This document shows positions 26,507 to 35,628 of a DNA stretch of 64,000 nt, piece after piece. How positions within the stretch are numbered: position 1 is the stretch's first letter; each line of letters opens with the position of its first letter. Origin of the DNA: Candidatus Melainabacteria bacterium (GTDB taxonomy: Bacteria; Cyanobacteriota; Vampirovibrionia; Obscuribacterales; Obscuribacteraceae); NCBI GenBank assembly GCA_016716405.1, contig JADJWK010000002.1, positions 1,054,001 through 1,118,000 on the forward strand, given 5' to 3'. Both the position numbers and the translations under genes were made by a program. The notes under the pieces were generated by a model that did not search any database, was not told where the DNA came from, and saw nothing but the letters and a program-made list of their open reading frames with translations.

Positions 26507-27436
26507 TCAGGGCACATCGGCTCGGCTGAATTCCTGGACGATCATGACGCCGCCGTCCTTGCGTTTGGCGACGCCCACTCCCACGACGATATTGTCAGGA
26601 TTGAGGATCTGTCCCCGGTGATTATTGGGGTTGTCCGGGGGCTCGGCCATCATATTGGCCTGGCAGCGAGCCACCATCGCTCTCTGGCTGGCGCGCGGAT
26701 CAGTGTAGAAAGCGAGATTCTCGCAGACCGGCGCGGCGATCCCCGCGGCCCGGGCGCGGTCCTGAGGGCTCCTGCCTTCCGGGTCGATGTGCCCGGTGAA
26801 GCCGCGCTTGCACATGTCCTCGGCATAGGCCCGGGCCACCGCAGACAGGGCGCTGCTGCGCCGTACCCTGGCGATGTTGCCGTTGCTGGTGCGATCGTTA
26901 TTGATCAATTGCAGGAGATAAGCTTCCAGCTCTTCGACGGATTCGTTGCTCGGAGGTCGCGGTCTACCCGGGGCGATTCTGTAATGGGTCTCGGTTCCCG
27001 AGCCGGCGGCAGCCATACTGCAGAGGCTCCCCCAGCCGGTGTCCACCTGCATGAGCTTGAGTCCGTCCCCGACACGTTTGGCGTAAACCACCCTGGTGGG
27101 CTCGCCGGCCAGGGTCTTGAGGATGCTGTCCGCCACCAGGGGCGATTCCACTACCCGGCCATTGATGCTGATCAGGACATCGCCTTTGGCCAGACCGCTG
27201 GATTTCGCCGAGCTGCTTCCCGGTATTTGATAGATATAGGTGCCGCGGCGCCGGCTGCCCGCCACATCGACCATGGCCGGATAGCCGTAGAAGCCCAGGA
27301 CCTGGGAGGCGGTCAGGCGCCGGCTGGTCATATAGATGAGCTTGCGCTTGGCCTGGGCTGCAGCAGACCCCGCCCCCAGCCCCGCAAAAAGCAGGGTTGT
27401 TTGCAATACGATTGCGGTGACCTTTCGAAAACGCAT
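26507..27436 (-). CDS. secreted PDZ-CAP domain protein
   Basis: A 309-residue exported protein with a signal peptide ending near Ala-Ala-Ala-Gln-Ala (about 29). A PDZ-like domain follows (about 45-130; SSGLAKGDVLISINGRVV), then a CAP/SCP domain (about 170-305) with ALSAVARAYAEDMCKRGFTG, HIDPEG, ENLA and NHRGQILNPD. In bacterial CAP proteins the His and Glu residues form a cavity of uncertain enzymatic role; they are present here. It is the last gene of an operon with a thioredoxin-fold protein (3-base gap) and a Tat flavoprotein, suggesting an extracytoplasmic redox function. Confidence 0.82.
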   Translation of the reverse strand: MRFRKVTAIVLQTTLLFAGLGAGSAAAQAKRKLIYMTSRRLTASQVLGFYGYPAMVDVAGSRRRGTYIYQIPGSSSAKSSGLAKGDVLISINGRVVESPLVADSILKTLAGEPTRVVYAKRVGDGLKLMQVDTGWGSLCSMAAAGSGTETHYRIAPGRPRPPSNESVEELEAYLLQLINNDRTSNGNIARVRRSSALSAVARAYAEDMCKRGFTGHIDPEGRSPQDRARAAGIAAPVCENLAFYTDPRASQRAMVARCQANMMAEPPDNPNNHRGQILNPDNIVVGVGVAKRKDGGVMIVQEFSRADVP

Positions 27437-27439
27437 TTT

Positions 27440-28099
27440 TCAGAGCACTCTTTTGAGCATGGGGAAGAAATGGGTGTAGAGATTGTTTCTGGGATTGTGA
27501 CCGGTGGAGTCGGAGCGCAGGACGAAATCCCTGTCCACCAGCTGAAATCCCGGGATCATGTCATAGCTGTATTTGTTTACCATATTCTGCCTGCCGACCA
27601 GCACATAGCATCCGGCACCGGTGCGCATTCCGAAGTTGGCCGCCCATTGCCGCGCCTCTGCCTGACTGGGCGCTTGCATGCTCGGATTGTAGAGAAGAAG
27701 CTGGACGAAGACCAGGCGCGGATCGCCGAGGCTCAGTCCTGTATATCTTTTCAGAAGCTCTTCGAAAGACTGGAGATTGGCTTGCGGTCTCACCCCGCCG
27801 TAGGGTCGCACCCCTGACCGGTTGGCTCCGGCAAAGGCCTGGCAGGCCGGGCATGACATACCGATAGGCTCGATGACGATCACTTTGCCTTTGAAAGAGG
27901 AAAGGCGGGTCCTGCCTCCGTCCTGATTGACGAGCTCCATGTCCGGATAATAGTTGTTGAGGGCCGGAGGCCAGTATTGAGGGTTGCTGGTGCGAGGACC
28001 TTTCTGATTGCCAGCCAGGCAAAACGGCGCTGGTGACGCGAGAGAGGCTATGACCGAGATCAGGACCGCTATGAACGGGATTATTTTTCGGTTAGGCAT
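27440..28099 (-). CDS. exported thioredoxin-fold protein
   Basis: A 219-residue protein with a signal peptide and a redoxin-like start: MELVNQDGGRTRLSSFKGKV then VIEPIGMSCPACQAFAG, where CPAC is the likely redox-active or metal-binding pair. It resembles the SCO/TlpA group in order of elements but has a long insertion after the motif. It could reduce disulfides or carry copper outside the cytoplasm. Its ATG overlaps the stop of the upstream flavoprotein gene by one base, and the PDZ-CAP gene follows three bases later. Confidence 0.75.
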   Translation of the reverse strand: MPNRKIIPFIAVLISVIASLASPAPFCLAGNQKGPRTSNPQYWPPALNNYYPDMELVNQDGGRTRLSSFKGKVIVIEPIGMSCPACQAFAGANRSGVRPYGGVRPQANLQSFEELLKRYTGLSLGDPRLVFVQLLLYNPSMQAPSQAEARQWAANFGMRTGAGCYVLVGRQNMVNKYSYDMIPGFQLVDRDFVLRSDSTGHNPRNNLYTHFFPMLKRVL

Positions 28100-29613
28100 C
28101 AGGAGATTACCTTCTTTCGGGCTCGCGCCACTGCCTGCTTTGCCGCGCTCACCGCAGCCTCGGCACAGGGAAGACCGAGAGCGCTGGAGTGGGCGAAAGA
28201 GAGCGAGTCCGGGGAAAGGGCGGGCAGCCTGTCCACCAGATCGAAATAGCCTGGTCTGGGAACTGCCAGGGCATGACCCCAGCGGGCCGGGACAATCTCT
28301 TCGAGAGCGCCGGTGACCTCCGGAACGATCTTCGAGAGTTGATCGATCATCTTTGACGAGAGGGCTTCCCGGTCTCCCTTGAAGAGGAGCACCCTGCCTG
28401 GGCTGGCAGCTTCGTAGGGTTGATAGACCGTGAGCACCGAGCCCATCTCCTCTCGGTAATTGCCTGTCATCATATATGGTGTCTCAGCCACGGTAATGTC
28501 GGCAAAATCAAGCGGAGGCGCGAACCAGCTATCGAAGGGACCGTCGAAGACTCGTTTGCGCAGGAGCAGATTGGCGACCAGATAGGAGCCATAGCGAAAG
28601 CCGAAAAGCGATGCCTTCAACCTGTCGTCGACCCCGTGGAGAATGCGGCTGCTAATCATATGCGGTATCGCCACAATCACATGCTTGCATTCGACTCTTG
28701 TCAGTTTTTTCCCCGAGCCGAAGACCACTGATGCGCCCCCGTCAGTGACTTCGATGGACCAGACGAAGGCGCCGGTGACCACCGAATCGGGCTGCGCTTT
28801 CCTGATACTGGCGGCAAGCGCCCGGGCCAGAGCAGGGTTGCCGCCTTCGAACTCGTAGGTGGGAAGATTGAGATCGTCCAGCAGGGAAAGCCCGGCAAGG
28901 GCGGATACTTGCTTGATCCCCCCGCAGAGGGAAGACTTGCAATAGCTGTTCAGGAGCGCCAGGAATTTCGGGTCGTATGAAGTCAGCGCCGAATCCAGAG
29001 TGCTGCCGTCGAGCTTCTTGAGCTCGGGGTGTTTGCGATAGTCGTCGAGTATATTCGAAGAGAACATGCCGGAATATCTTTTCACTTCCTCTCTCAGGCG
29101 CGCCAGCTCTTTGCCCGGTGCGGTGCCTGGTTGGCTGCCTGTCATGGAGCCTTCCCAGTACCACTTGCTATCTCCGGTCTCCATCTTCACCGGCTTGAGA
29201 CCGAGCTCGTGCACCAGCTCGCCGAGATCCCCATCCATATCGCTGAAATACTGCGAGCCGAAAGAGTAGTCGATTCCCCGGAAAGAATCGCCGGTAGCGT
29301 GACCGCCGGTGCTGTCGTACTGCTCGAGCAGGAGCAGGCTCTCGTCCTTGAGATAGTGAGCGGCGGAAAGCCCCGCTATGCCGCCGCCGACGATGACGAA
29401 ATCGACTTTCTTACTGGCTTTCGAGGGTAGCCTGGGAATCTTCCCGTCTCTTATCCGGTGACCGACGGTAAAATCGTCGCCCCTCCAGGAGCCGATCTTG
29501 CAGGATGTCCCGGATTGAGCTGCCGGGCTCGAGCCAGTTTGCCAGCAAAGCGAGGCGCCGAATGACAGGGCCACCGTTTTGAGAAACTCTCTTCTCGAGT
29601 GGGTTCGGGTCAT
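28099..29613 (-). CDS. Tat-exported FAD-dependent amine oxidase-like protein
   Basis: The ATG at 29613 gives 504 residues beginning MTRTHSRREFLK, a twin-arginine export signal; a longer frame goes to 29703. The mature part has the FAD-binding FVIVGGGIAGLSAAHYL motif followed by LLLLEQYDSTGGHA, typical of amine oxidase/phytoene desaturase flavoproteins. A final GLPCAEAAVSAAKQAV stretch matches the family's last FAD contact. Tat export fits a protein that folds with its cofactor in the cytoplasm. The substrate is unknown. It is first in a three-gene operon with a thioredoxin-fold protein and PDZ-CAP protein. Confidence 0.83.
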   Translation of the reverse strand: MTRTHSRREFLKTVALSFGASLCWQTGSSPAAQSGTSCKIGSWRGDDFTVGHRIRDGKIPRLPSKASKKVDFVIVGGGIAGLSAAHYLKDESLLLLEQYDSTGGHATGDSFRGIDYSFGSQYFSDMDGDLGELVHELGLKPVKMETGDSKWYWEGSMTGSQPGTAPGKELARLREEVKRYSGMFSSNILDDYRKHPELKKLDGSTLDSALTSYDPKFLALLNSYCKSSLCGGIKQVSALAGLSLLDDLNLPTYEFEGGNPALARALAASIRKAQPDSVVTGAFVWSIEVTDGGASVVFGSGKKLTRVECKHVIVAIPHMISSRILHGVDDRLKASLFGFRYGSYLVANLLLRKRVFDGPFDSWFAPPLDFADITVAETPYMMTGNYREEMGSVLTVYQPYEAASPGRVLLFKGDREALSSKMIDQLSKIVPEVTGALEEIVPARWGHALAVPRPGYFDLVDRLPALSPDSLSFAHSSALGLPCAEAAVSAAKQAVARARKKVIS

Positions 29614-29825
29614 TGATTTCTTCTCGAGGTGCGCTTGACAGCTGTCGTCGTCGGGACAATTCATTATATCGATTAAAGCTTCATCGTCCATTTCGGTCCT
29701 CATTTGGTAGAAATTCGGTAGAAATGGAGAAGCTCCTTATCCGGACGGCTAAAATGCTTTAGGTTCGGAAGACTGAAAGATTGAAGCCTGCCAGACAAAG
29801 AGACAGCTTCGCACAGGTGACGGTA

Positions 29826-31433
29826 ATGGACGTGAAACTAATGGAAAAGAGCAAGGAAGCAGCCGGCAAAAGCGAAAAGCAATCCGACAAGAAATCGGAG
29901 AAGATCGAGAAGAGCGAGAAGCTCAGCGCCAAGCTCGGCAAGATCAAAGAAGGCGGCGCGCCCAAGTATCATGCCAAGCTGAAAGAAGACGGCAAGCTCT
30001 TTGTCCGCAAACGTCTCGAGCTCCTGCTCGATCCCGGCTTCCAGGTGGAGGACGGCATTCTCGCCAACTGTCTCGACGAGTCTCTGCCCGCCGACGGTGT
30101 CGTCACCGGAATCGGTCAGATCCAGGGCAAATCGGTATGCTTCATGGCCAATGATTCCACGGTCAAAGCCGGATCCTGGGGCTGGCGGACGGTGGAGAAA
30201 ATCATCCGGATTCAGGAGACCGCTGAAAAGCTGAAAGTGCCCCTGATTTATCTGGTGGACTCTGCCGGCGCCCGGATTACCGACCAGATAGAGATGTTCC
30301 CCGGCAGGCGCGGCGCCGGCAAGATCTTCCACAATCAAGTCAAGCTCTCCGGCATGATCCCGCAGATCTGCTTGCTCTTCGGACCGTCTGCAGCCGGTGG
30401 TGCCTATATTCCGGCTTTCTGCGACATCGTCATAATGAACGAAGGACACGCTTCGATGTATCTGGGCTCGCCCCGCATGGCCGAGATGGTCATCGGCGAG
30501 CGTGTATCCCTGGAGGAGATGGGCGGCGCTCGCATGCACTGCTCGGTGAGTGGCTGCGGCGATGTGCTGGTGCAGTCCGAGGAAGAAGCCATCGAGCTTT
30601 GCAAGAAGTATATTTCATATATGCCTGCCAATTGCAGCAAGAAAGTCCCGGATGTTCCTTCTCAGAAACCCGCTCCTTTCGAGAAGACCCTGGAGCAGAT
30701 CATTCCGGAGAAAGAGAACATCCCCTTCGATATGTATCAGGTCATCGACCGGCTCATCGACGAAGGCTCTTTCTTCGAGATGAAGAAGCTCTTCGCTCCG
30801 GAGCTGATTACCGGTTTCGGCCGTATCGATGGCCGGGCTGTGGGGATCATCGCCAACCAGCCCCGGGTCAAAGGCGGCGTGCTCTTCGTGGACTCCGCCG
30901 ACAAAGCCGCTCGTTTCATCTGGCTCTGCAATGCTTTCAATATCCCGCTTCTTTTCCTGGCGGACGTGCCGGGCTTCATGATCGGCACCAAGGTGGAGCG
31001 TGACGGGATCATCAGGGCCGGTGCCAAGATGATCTCGGCTGTCTCCTCCGCCGATGTGCCCAAGATCTCGGTGGTGGTGAGAAAGGCTTATGGAGCCGGG
31101 CTTTATGCCATGTGCGGTCCGGCTTTCGAGCCCGACGCCTGTCTCGCTCTTCCCACCGCCTGGATTGCGGTGATGGGACCGGAAGCGGCGGTGAATGCGG
31201 TTTATGCCAAGAAAATCAGCGAGCTTTCCGAATACGACCGACCTGCCTTTGTCGAGGAGAAGCGTCGCGAGTATCGCGAAGACGTCGATATCTTCAAGCT
31301 CGGCGCCGAGATGGTGGTGGACGGCATGGTGGAGCCGGAGAATCTCCGTCAGGAGTTGATCAATCGCTATAACGTCTACGCCAGCAAAGAGATCGATCTG
31401 CCCCGGAAAAAGCACAGCGTTCTTCCTGTATAG
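29826..31433 (+). CDS. acyl-CoA carboxylase carboxyltransferase (beta) subunit
   Basis: A 535-residue carboxyltransferase of the PccB/MccB type, which moves carboxyl from biotin to an acyl-CoA. Two crotonase-like halves are visible: the first has VYLVDSAGARI-type IYLVDSAGARITDQ and FGPSAAGGAYIPAFCD (about 155-205), the second GRAVGIIANQPRVKGGVL and FLADVPGFMIG then VVRKAYGAGLYAM. An unusual Lys/Ser/Glu-rich tail (about 5-45) precedes the enzyme. I take ATG 29826, with AGGTGA upstream, over 29781. No biotin carboxylase or carrier gene is in view, so the alpha subunit is elsewhere. Propionyl-, methylcrotonyl- or acetyl-CoA are possible substrates. A thioesterase follows by five bases. Confidence 0.88.
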   Translation: MDVKLMEKSKEAAGKSEKQSDKKSEKIEKSEKLSAKLGKIKEGGAPKYHAKLKEDGKLFVRKRLELLLDPGFQVEDGILANCLDESLPADGVVTGIGQIQGKSVCFMANDSTVKAGSWGWRTVEKIIRIQETAEKLKVPLIYLVDSAGARITDQIEMFPGRRGAGKIFHNQVKLSGMIPQICLLFGPSAAGGAYIPAFCDIVIMNEGHASMYLGSPRMAEMVIGERVSLEEMGGARMHCSVSGCGDVLVQSEEEAIELCKKYISYMPANCSKKVPDVPSQKPAPFEKTLEQIIPEKENIPFDMYQVIDRLIDEGSFFEMKKLFAPELITGFGRIDGRAVGIIANQPRVKGGVLFVDSADKAARFIWLCNAFNIPLLFLADVPGFMIGTKVERDGIIRAGAKMISAVSSADVPKISVVVRKAYGAGLYAMCGPAFEPDACLALPTAWIAVMGPEAAVNAVYAKKISELSEYDRPAFVEEKRREYREDVDIFKLGAEMVVDGMVEPENLRQELINRYNVYASKEIDLPRKKHSVLPV

Positions 31434-31438
31434 ATCTT

Positions 31439-31876
31439 ATGACGCGGAAGGAGAAACAGACGGTATCCGATACCGATAGAAGCGCTTACCGCTGCTTCAC
31501 CAGTGTCGAGTTGCGCTATGGCGACACCGACCGCCAGGGGCATATAAACAATGCGGTCTATTGCACTCTTTTCGAGTCCGGCCGTTGCGAGTTCCTCTAC
31601 GAGAACGGCCGGTTCATCTCTGGTCCGGGTAGAGCCTTCGTCATCGTCAAGCTCTCTCTCGACTATCTCAGCGAGATGAATTATCCGGGCGCCTGCGAGA
31701 TCGGCTCGAAGGTCCTTTCTCTGGGCAAGTCTTCCATGGTGGTCGGCCAGGCGATTTTCAAGGACGGAGTCTGCGCTTCCACCGCCGAGAGTGTCATCGT
31801 CCTTACCGATGAGACCACCAGGAAGTCGACTCCCCTCACCGATGAGATCATCGAGAAGCTCAAGCTTTACATGTGA
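31439..31876 (+). CDS. acyl-CoA thioesterase, 4HBT hotdog family
   Basis: A 145-residue hotdog-fold thioesterase with the 4HBT signature ELRYGDTDRQGHINNAVY (about 24-41), where the Asp is catalytic. It would hydrolyse short or aromatic acyl-CoA. It follows the carboxyltransferase by five bases, so it may remove acyl groups from products or toxic side products of that enzyme. Downstream is an AT-rich run of eight T at about 31885, without a clear stem. Confidence 0.85.
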   Translation: MTRKEKQTVSDTDRSAYRCFTSVELRYGDTDRQGHINNAVYCTLFESGRCEFLYENGRFISGPGRAFVIVKLSLDYLSEMNYPGACEIGSKVLSLGKSSMVVGQAIFKDGVCASTAESVIVLTDETTRKSTPLTDEIIEKLKLYM

Positions 31877-32061
31877 CTTTCTCTTTTTTTTCGAACAAAG
31901 AAATTTCGCTGCAACAGTAATGAACTTATGTAAAATCAGGGTTTCGGGACTTTTGCTATTTTCAAGACCTGACACCACAAGCGATACCGGAGTCAAGCAG
32001 AATTAATAAACCGCTTTACGTGCGTTGCATTAAATTGATACCGATCTCAAATTGAATACAC

Positions 32062-32089
32062 CGGAGCCTCCGATTTTCGTCTGAAAATC
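32062..32089 (-). terminator. possible hairpins at the end of the secG operon
   Basis: Two neighbouring inverted repeats lie at the 3' end of the last minus-strand gene: GATTTTC-4-GAAAATC (32072-32089), which overlaps its stop codon, and CGGAG-C-CTCCG (32062-32072). There is no T-run after them on the minus strand, so a rho-independent terminator is uncertain. They could also stabilise the transcript end. Confidence 0.3.
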
Positions 32090-32681
32090 ATCCCTTGAGG
32101 CGGGGTGGATCGGGATCGTTGACCAGGATCTTGACTGCATCGGGCAGGCTCTGTTTGGCGGCTTCGACATCCGGAAAGAGCAGGGAATGCCTCATTCTGG
32201 ACTCGTGTCTGAGTCCGTATACCAGGTGACCGGAGCCGTCTTTGTTTCTCATCACCGTCATGCTCGAGATACCGCTGAATGGGATCCGCTCGACTTCGAA
32301 TTCGCCAGGGTGTGACATCGATACGACATTGAGATTTCTCACCGGTTGTCTGTAACGCAGAACAATCAGGGCTCTGTCGCTGATTCCGTAGATGCAGCGG
32401 CCCTGCCTTTGAAAGAAAGCGAGATTGTTCAGGCAGATGATCGAGGCTACAAGGACGGAGGCGGCTGAGAAGATCATCGCTGCTTGAACAGCATCACCAT
32501 ACTTGAAATAGACCATCGTGGAAAAGAAGCCTGCCAGAAGAAACGATCCGATGATGCCATTCCTTGTCTCGGTCAGGTAATTCGTCGACTTTCCCAGATC
32601 CGGGATGGCTACGAAGAGAAGGTTTTCGTCCCCGGAAAGCAGGGACTTCAGATGCTCGCGCAAATGATCTTCCGGGATCAT
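32088..32681 (-). CDS. membrane protein with PH-like domain
   Basis: A 197-residue protein with two close membrane helices (about 43-88) followed by a beta-rich region (RCIYGISDRALIVLRYRQPV, PFSGISSMTVM) like bacterial PH domain (YdbS/bPH) proteins. The function of such proteins is poorly known. It is last in the minus-strand secG-ubiE-lpxB-msbA run, six bases after msbA, so a role at the inner membrane or in envelope lipid handling is possible but unproven. Confidence 0.6.
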   Translation of the reverse strand: MIPEDHLREHLKSLLSGDENLLFVAIPDLGKSTNYLTETRNGIIGSFLLAGFFSTMVYFKYGDAVQAAMIFSAASVLVASIICLNNLAFFQRQGRCIYGISDRALIVLRYRQPVRNLNVVSMSHPGEFEVERIPFSGISSMTVMRNKDGSGHLVYGLRHESRMRHSLLFPDVEAAKQSLPDAVKILVNDPDPPRLKG

Positions 32682-32687
32682 CGGCGA

Positions 32688-34445
32688 TCAGGTAGTGCGC
32701 TGGAACTGGGCTTCGAGCAGGCGGGCGTAGGCCTGGTCGCGGGAGACGAGCTCCTCGTGGTTGCCTGATTCGATTATCTTGCCGTTCTCGAGGACGAGGA
32801 TCTCGTCGGCGTGGCGGATGGTGGAGAGACGGTGGGCGATGACAATGACAGTTCGGCCTTGCATGAGATTGTTGAGGGCTTGCTGGACCATGGCCTCCGA
32901 CTCGTTATCGAGAGAGCTGGTGGCCTCATCCAGGATGAGGATGGGGGCGTCTTTGAGAATCGCCCGGGCGATGGCCAGCCGCTGTTGTTGTCCTCCGGAG
33001 AGTCGCATGCCCCGCTCGCCGATCATGGTGTCGTAGCCCCGGGGCAACTCGCAGATGAAATCGTGACAGTATGCAGCCCGGGCTGCTTCGACGATCTGCT
33101 CCTGGCTGGCTTTCGTGTTGCCGAGCATGATGTTTTCGCCGACAGTGGTATTGAACAGGAAATTGTCCTGGGTGACCACGGCGATCTGATTGCGCAGTGA
33201 ATACAGGTCGTACTCGGGAAGGGGTCTGCCGTCTATGAGGATGGCACCGGCGGTGGGGTCGAAGAAGCGGGGGACCAGATTGGCGATGGTGGATTTGCCG
33301 GCGCCGGAGTTGCCGACCAGGGCTATCATCTTGCCTGCCGGAATGAGGAGGTCTATATCTTCCAGAACGAGCTCCTCGTGTCCGGGATACTTGAAGTAGA
33401 CATGGGCGAACTTGATATCGTGGGATCCCCGGGGCAATTCTACGGTGTTCTCGGAATCGGTCAGGGCGGGCTCGTCGTCGAGCACGTCGAAGACACGCTC
33501 GGCAGCGGCGAGGGCGGGCTGGATGATGCCGTTCACCCGACCGATGGTTTTGAGAGGCGAATAGAGAAGCATCAGAGCGATGGTGAAGGAGGTCAGGGCC
33601 CCCACCGTCATATGCCCGTGAATGACCTGATCGCCTGCCACCCAGATCACCGCCGCTATTCCCACAGCGCCTATCTGAGCCAGCACCGGCGACATCAGAG
33701 CCTCGTTGCGGACCGCTTTCATGGTGGCATCGAGAAAATTCTGATTTGTTTCTTTGAAACGATCGATCTGGTAGCTCTCGAGATTGAAGGACTGAACGAC
33801 TTTGACGCCCTGTATAGATTCGCCCAGGACGCCGACCAGCTCGCCTATGGCTTCCTGGCCGCTGCGGGAGGCTTTTCTGATTTTCTTGCCGAGTATTTGA
33901 ACGGGCACGAGAATCAGGGAGAAGATCGAGAGCGCGATGATGCTGAGCCAGAGGCTCTGGTAGATGAGCACGGCAGCCAGGGAGATGAGGGTGACGGTGC
34001 GGCTTATCATCGTCTGGAAGGTCTGGGAGATTGCATTCTCGATGACGGCGATGTCGTTGACCACTCTGCCTATGAGAACACCGGAGGGATTGCCGTGGAA
34101 ATATTGAAGCGGTTGTCTCTCCAGGTGGCAGAAAACATCGTTGCGCAGATCCCTGATGGCGGAGGCGCCCACCAGCCTGATCAGATAAGACTCGAGAAAG
34201 CGGAAGAGCCCCTGGAGCACGGCTATGACCAGCACCGCCACCGGCACCCAGACCAGCAAGTCGGCGCGACCCTCGACGATGATCTTCTGCAGTCCCTGAC
34301 CGGCGAGCCAGGCCATGAGAGCTTCCATGGACCCCGAGGGGACCGCGGCCAGCATCCCGAACACGAACGGGACACTGTAAGGACGGATGTAATTCAACAT
34401 CCTCCTGTAGGTCTCATAGCTCTTGGTTGAGATTGCCAGTTTCAT
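32688..34445 (-). CDS. msbA: lipid ABC exporter, MsbA-like
   Basis: A 585-residue half transporter: six membrane helices (about 20-310) fused to an ABC ATPase (about 345-585). Walker A is GNSGAGKST, the signature LSGGQQQRLAIAR, Walker B ILILDEATSSLD and the switch HRLS. It would flip lipid A core across the inner membrane; the neighbouring lpxB supports that substrate. It sits four bases after lpxB. Other exporters of this type carry drugs, so the name depends on context. Confidence 0.86.
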   Translation of the reverse strand: MKLAISTKSYETYRRMLNYIRPYSVPFVFGMLAAVPSGSMEALMAWLAGQGLQKIIVEGRADLLVWVPVAVLVIAVLQGLFRFLESYLIRLVGASAIRDLRNDVFCHLERQPLQYFHGNPSGVLIGRVVNDIAVIENAISQTFQTMISRTVTLISLAAVLIYQSLWLSIIALSIFSLILVPVQILGKKIRKASRSGQEAIGELVGVLGESIQGVKVVQSFNLESYQIDRFKETNQNFLDATMKAVRNEALMSPVLAQIGAVGIAAVIWVAGDQVIHGHMTVGALTSFTIALMLLYSPLKTIGRVNGIIQPALAAAERVFDVLDDEPALTDSENTVELPRGSHDIKFAHVYFKYPGHEELVLEDIDLLIPAGKMIALVGNSGAGKSTIANLVPRFFDPTAGAILIDGRPLPEYDLYSLRNQIAVVTQDNFLFNTTVGENIMLGNTKASQEQIVEAARAAYCHDFICELPRGYDTMIGERGMRLSGGQQQRLAIARAILKDAPILILDEATSSLDNESEAMVQQALNNLMQGRTVIVIAHRLSTIRHADEILVLENGKIIESGNHEELVSRDQAYARLLEAQFQRTT

Positions 34446-34449
34446 CTAC

Positions 34450-35628
34450 TCAATTCAACTGCAGTGTTTTGACGATCTCTTCGACGCAGTTGTCGACATA
34501 GTTGCCTTTGCCGAGCTGGTCTCTGATGTCCAGGAGCTCCCGGGAGATCTCTTTGCGCAGACCCGGCACATCGAGAAGATCGAGTGTATATCTTACGAGT
34601 TGCTGGGCGCGGCAATCCAGTTGTAATAGTTCAGGAACCAGGGTCTTTCCGGACAGGATATTGGGCAGTCCGACATTCTTGATCTGCTTGTAGAGGATCA
34701 CGAACACGAAACTGAGCCAGCTGCCTCGATAGAAGATAAGCATGGGCTTGCCGAACATCGCCACCTCCAGGGTGGTGGTGCCCGATTTCGCCCAGACCAG
34801 GTCGCTCGCGGCTATGGCGGCATAGTTCTCGGAGGCGCCGACAAAGACCACTGACTTCTCCGGCAGCCCGGCTCTGCTTATCTCCGCTTTGAGAATCTCG
34901 CCCAGGGTCTCATTGGTGAGAGAGACCACGAACTGGGTTCCGGGCTTCATCTCCAGGACCTCTTTGACCGCCTGGATTATCACCGGAGCGTGAGCCAGGA
35001 TCTCCTGACGGCGGCTGCCGGTGAATACCGAAATCAGGGGCTTTTCAGCGTCGAGCCCGTGATCGGCGCAAAACCTCTGGCGGTCCGGGAGATCTTTTGC
35101 GCGGGGGAGGTTCTTCAGGAGCGGATGCCCGACAAACCTGGCTGCAACGCCGTTTTTACGGAAGAGAGGCTCTTCGAAAGGAAAAATGACAAGTATTTTA
35201 GAGGTGTTTTTCTTTATAGTCTTAATACGCCAGGGGCGTGCAGCCCATATCTGGGGCGATATGAAATAGAGGACAGGAAGATCCCGGCGGGAAGACCGGA
35301 TGTCCGAGGCGAGCTGGAGATTGAAGCCGCCATAATCAACAAGCATCACCATACTGGTGTTCTCCTGCTTGATACGGCTGAGGAGTTCCTGACGCACCCG
35401 GGCGAGAAAGGGAATAAGCTTCAGACCTTCCACCAAGCCCAGCACCGAGAGCTGCTTGTTCTCGTAGACCAGCTCCACTCCGGCGGCTTTCATCTTCTCG
35501 CCGCCGATTCCCCAGATCTTCAGGTCCGGATGCCGAGCCCGGAGCTCCTCGAATATGGGCGCACAATGATTGTCGCTGGAGACTTCGCCGGCGACCACCA
35601 TAATCGATTTGCTACTGGACTTTTCCAT
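34450..35628 (-). CDS. lpxB: lipid-A-disaccharide synthase LpxB
   Basis: A 392-residue GT19 glycosyltransferase joining lipid X to UDP-diacylglucosamine in lipid A synthesis. Motifs: GEVSSDNH near the N-terminus, WGIGGEKMKAAG, VDYGGFNLQLA, YFISPQIWAARPWRI, FPFEEPLF and, near the C-terminus, AKSGTTTLEVAMFGKPM. The length is usual for the family. Its start overlaps ubiE by 17 bases, and msbA follows by four bases. It implies an outer membrane with lipid A. Confidence 0.93.
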   Translation of the reverse strand: MEKSSSKSIMVVAGEVSSDNHCAPIFEELRARHPDLKIWGIGGEKMKAAGVELVYENKQLSVLGLVEGLKLIPFLARVRQELLSRIKQENTSMVMLVDYGGFNLQLASDIRSSRRDLPVLYFISPQIWAARPWRIKTIKKNTSKILVIFPFEEPLFRKNGVAARFVGHPLLKNLPRAKDLPDRQRFCADHGLDAEKPLISVFTGSRRQEILAHAPVIIQAVKEVLEMKPGTQFVVSLTNETLGEILKAEISRAGLPEKSVVFVGASENYAAIAASDLVWAKSGTTTLEVAMFGKPMLIFYRGSWLSFVFVILYKQIKNVGLPNILSGKTLVPELLQLDCRAQQLVRYTLDLLDVPGLRKEISRELLDIRDQLGKGNYVDNCVEEIVKTLQLN

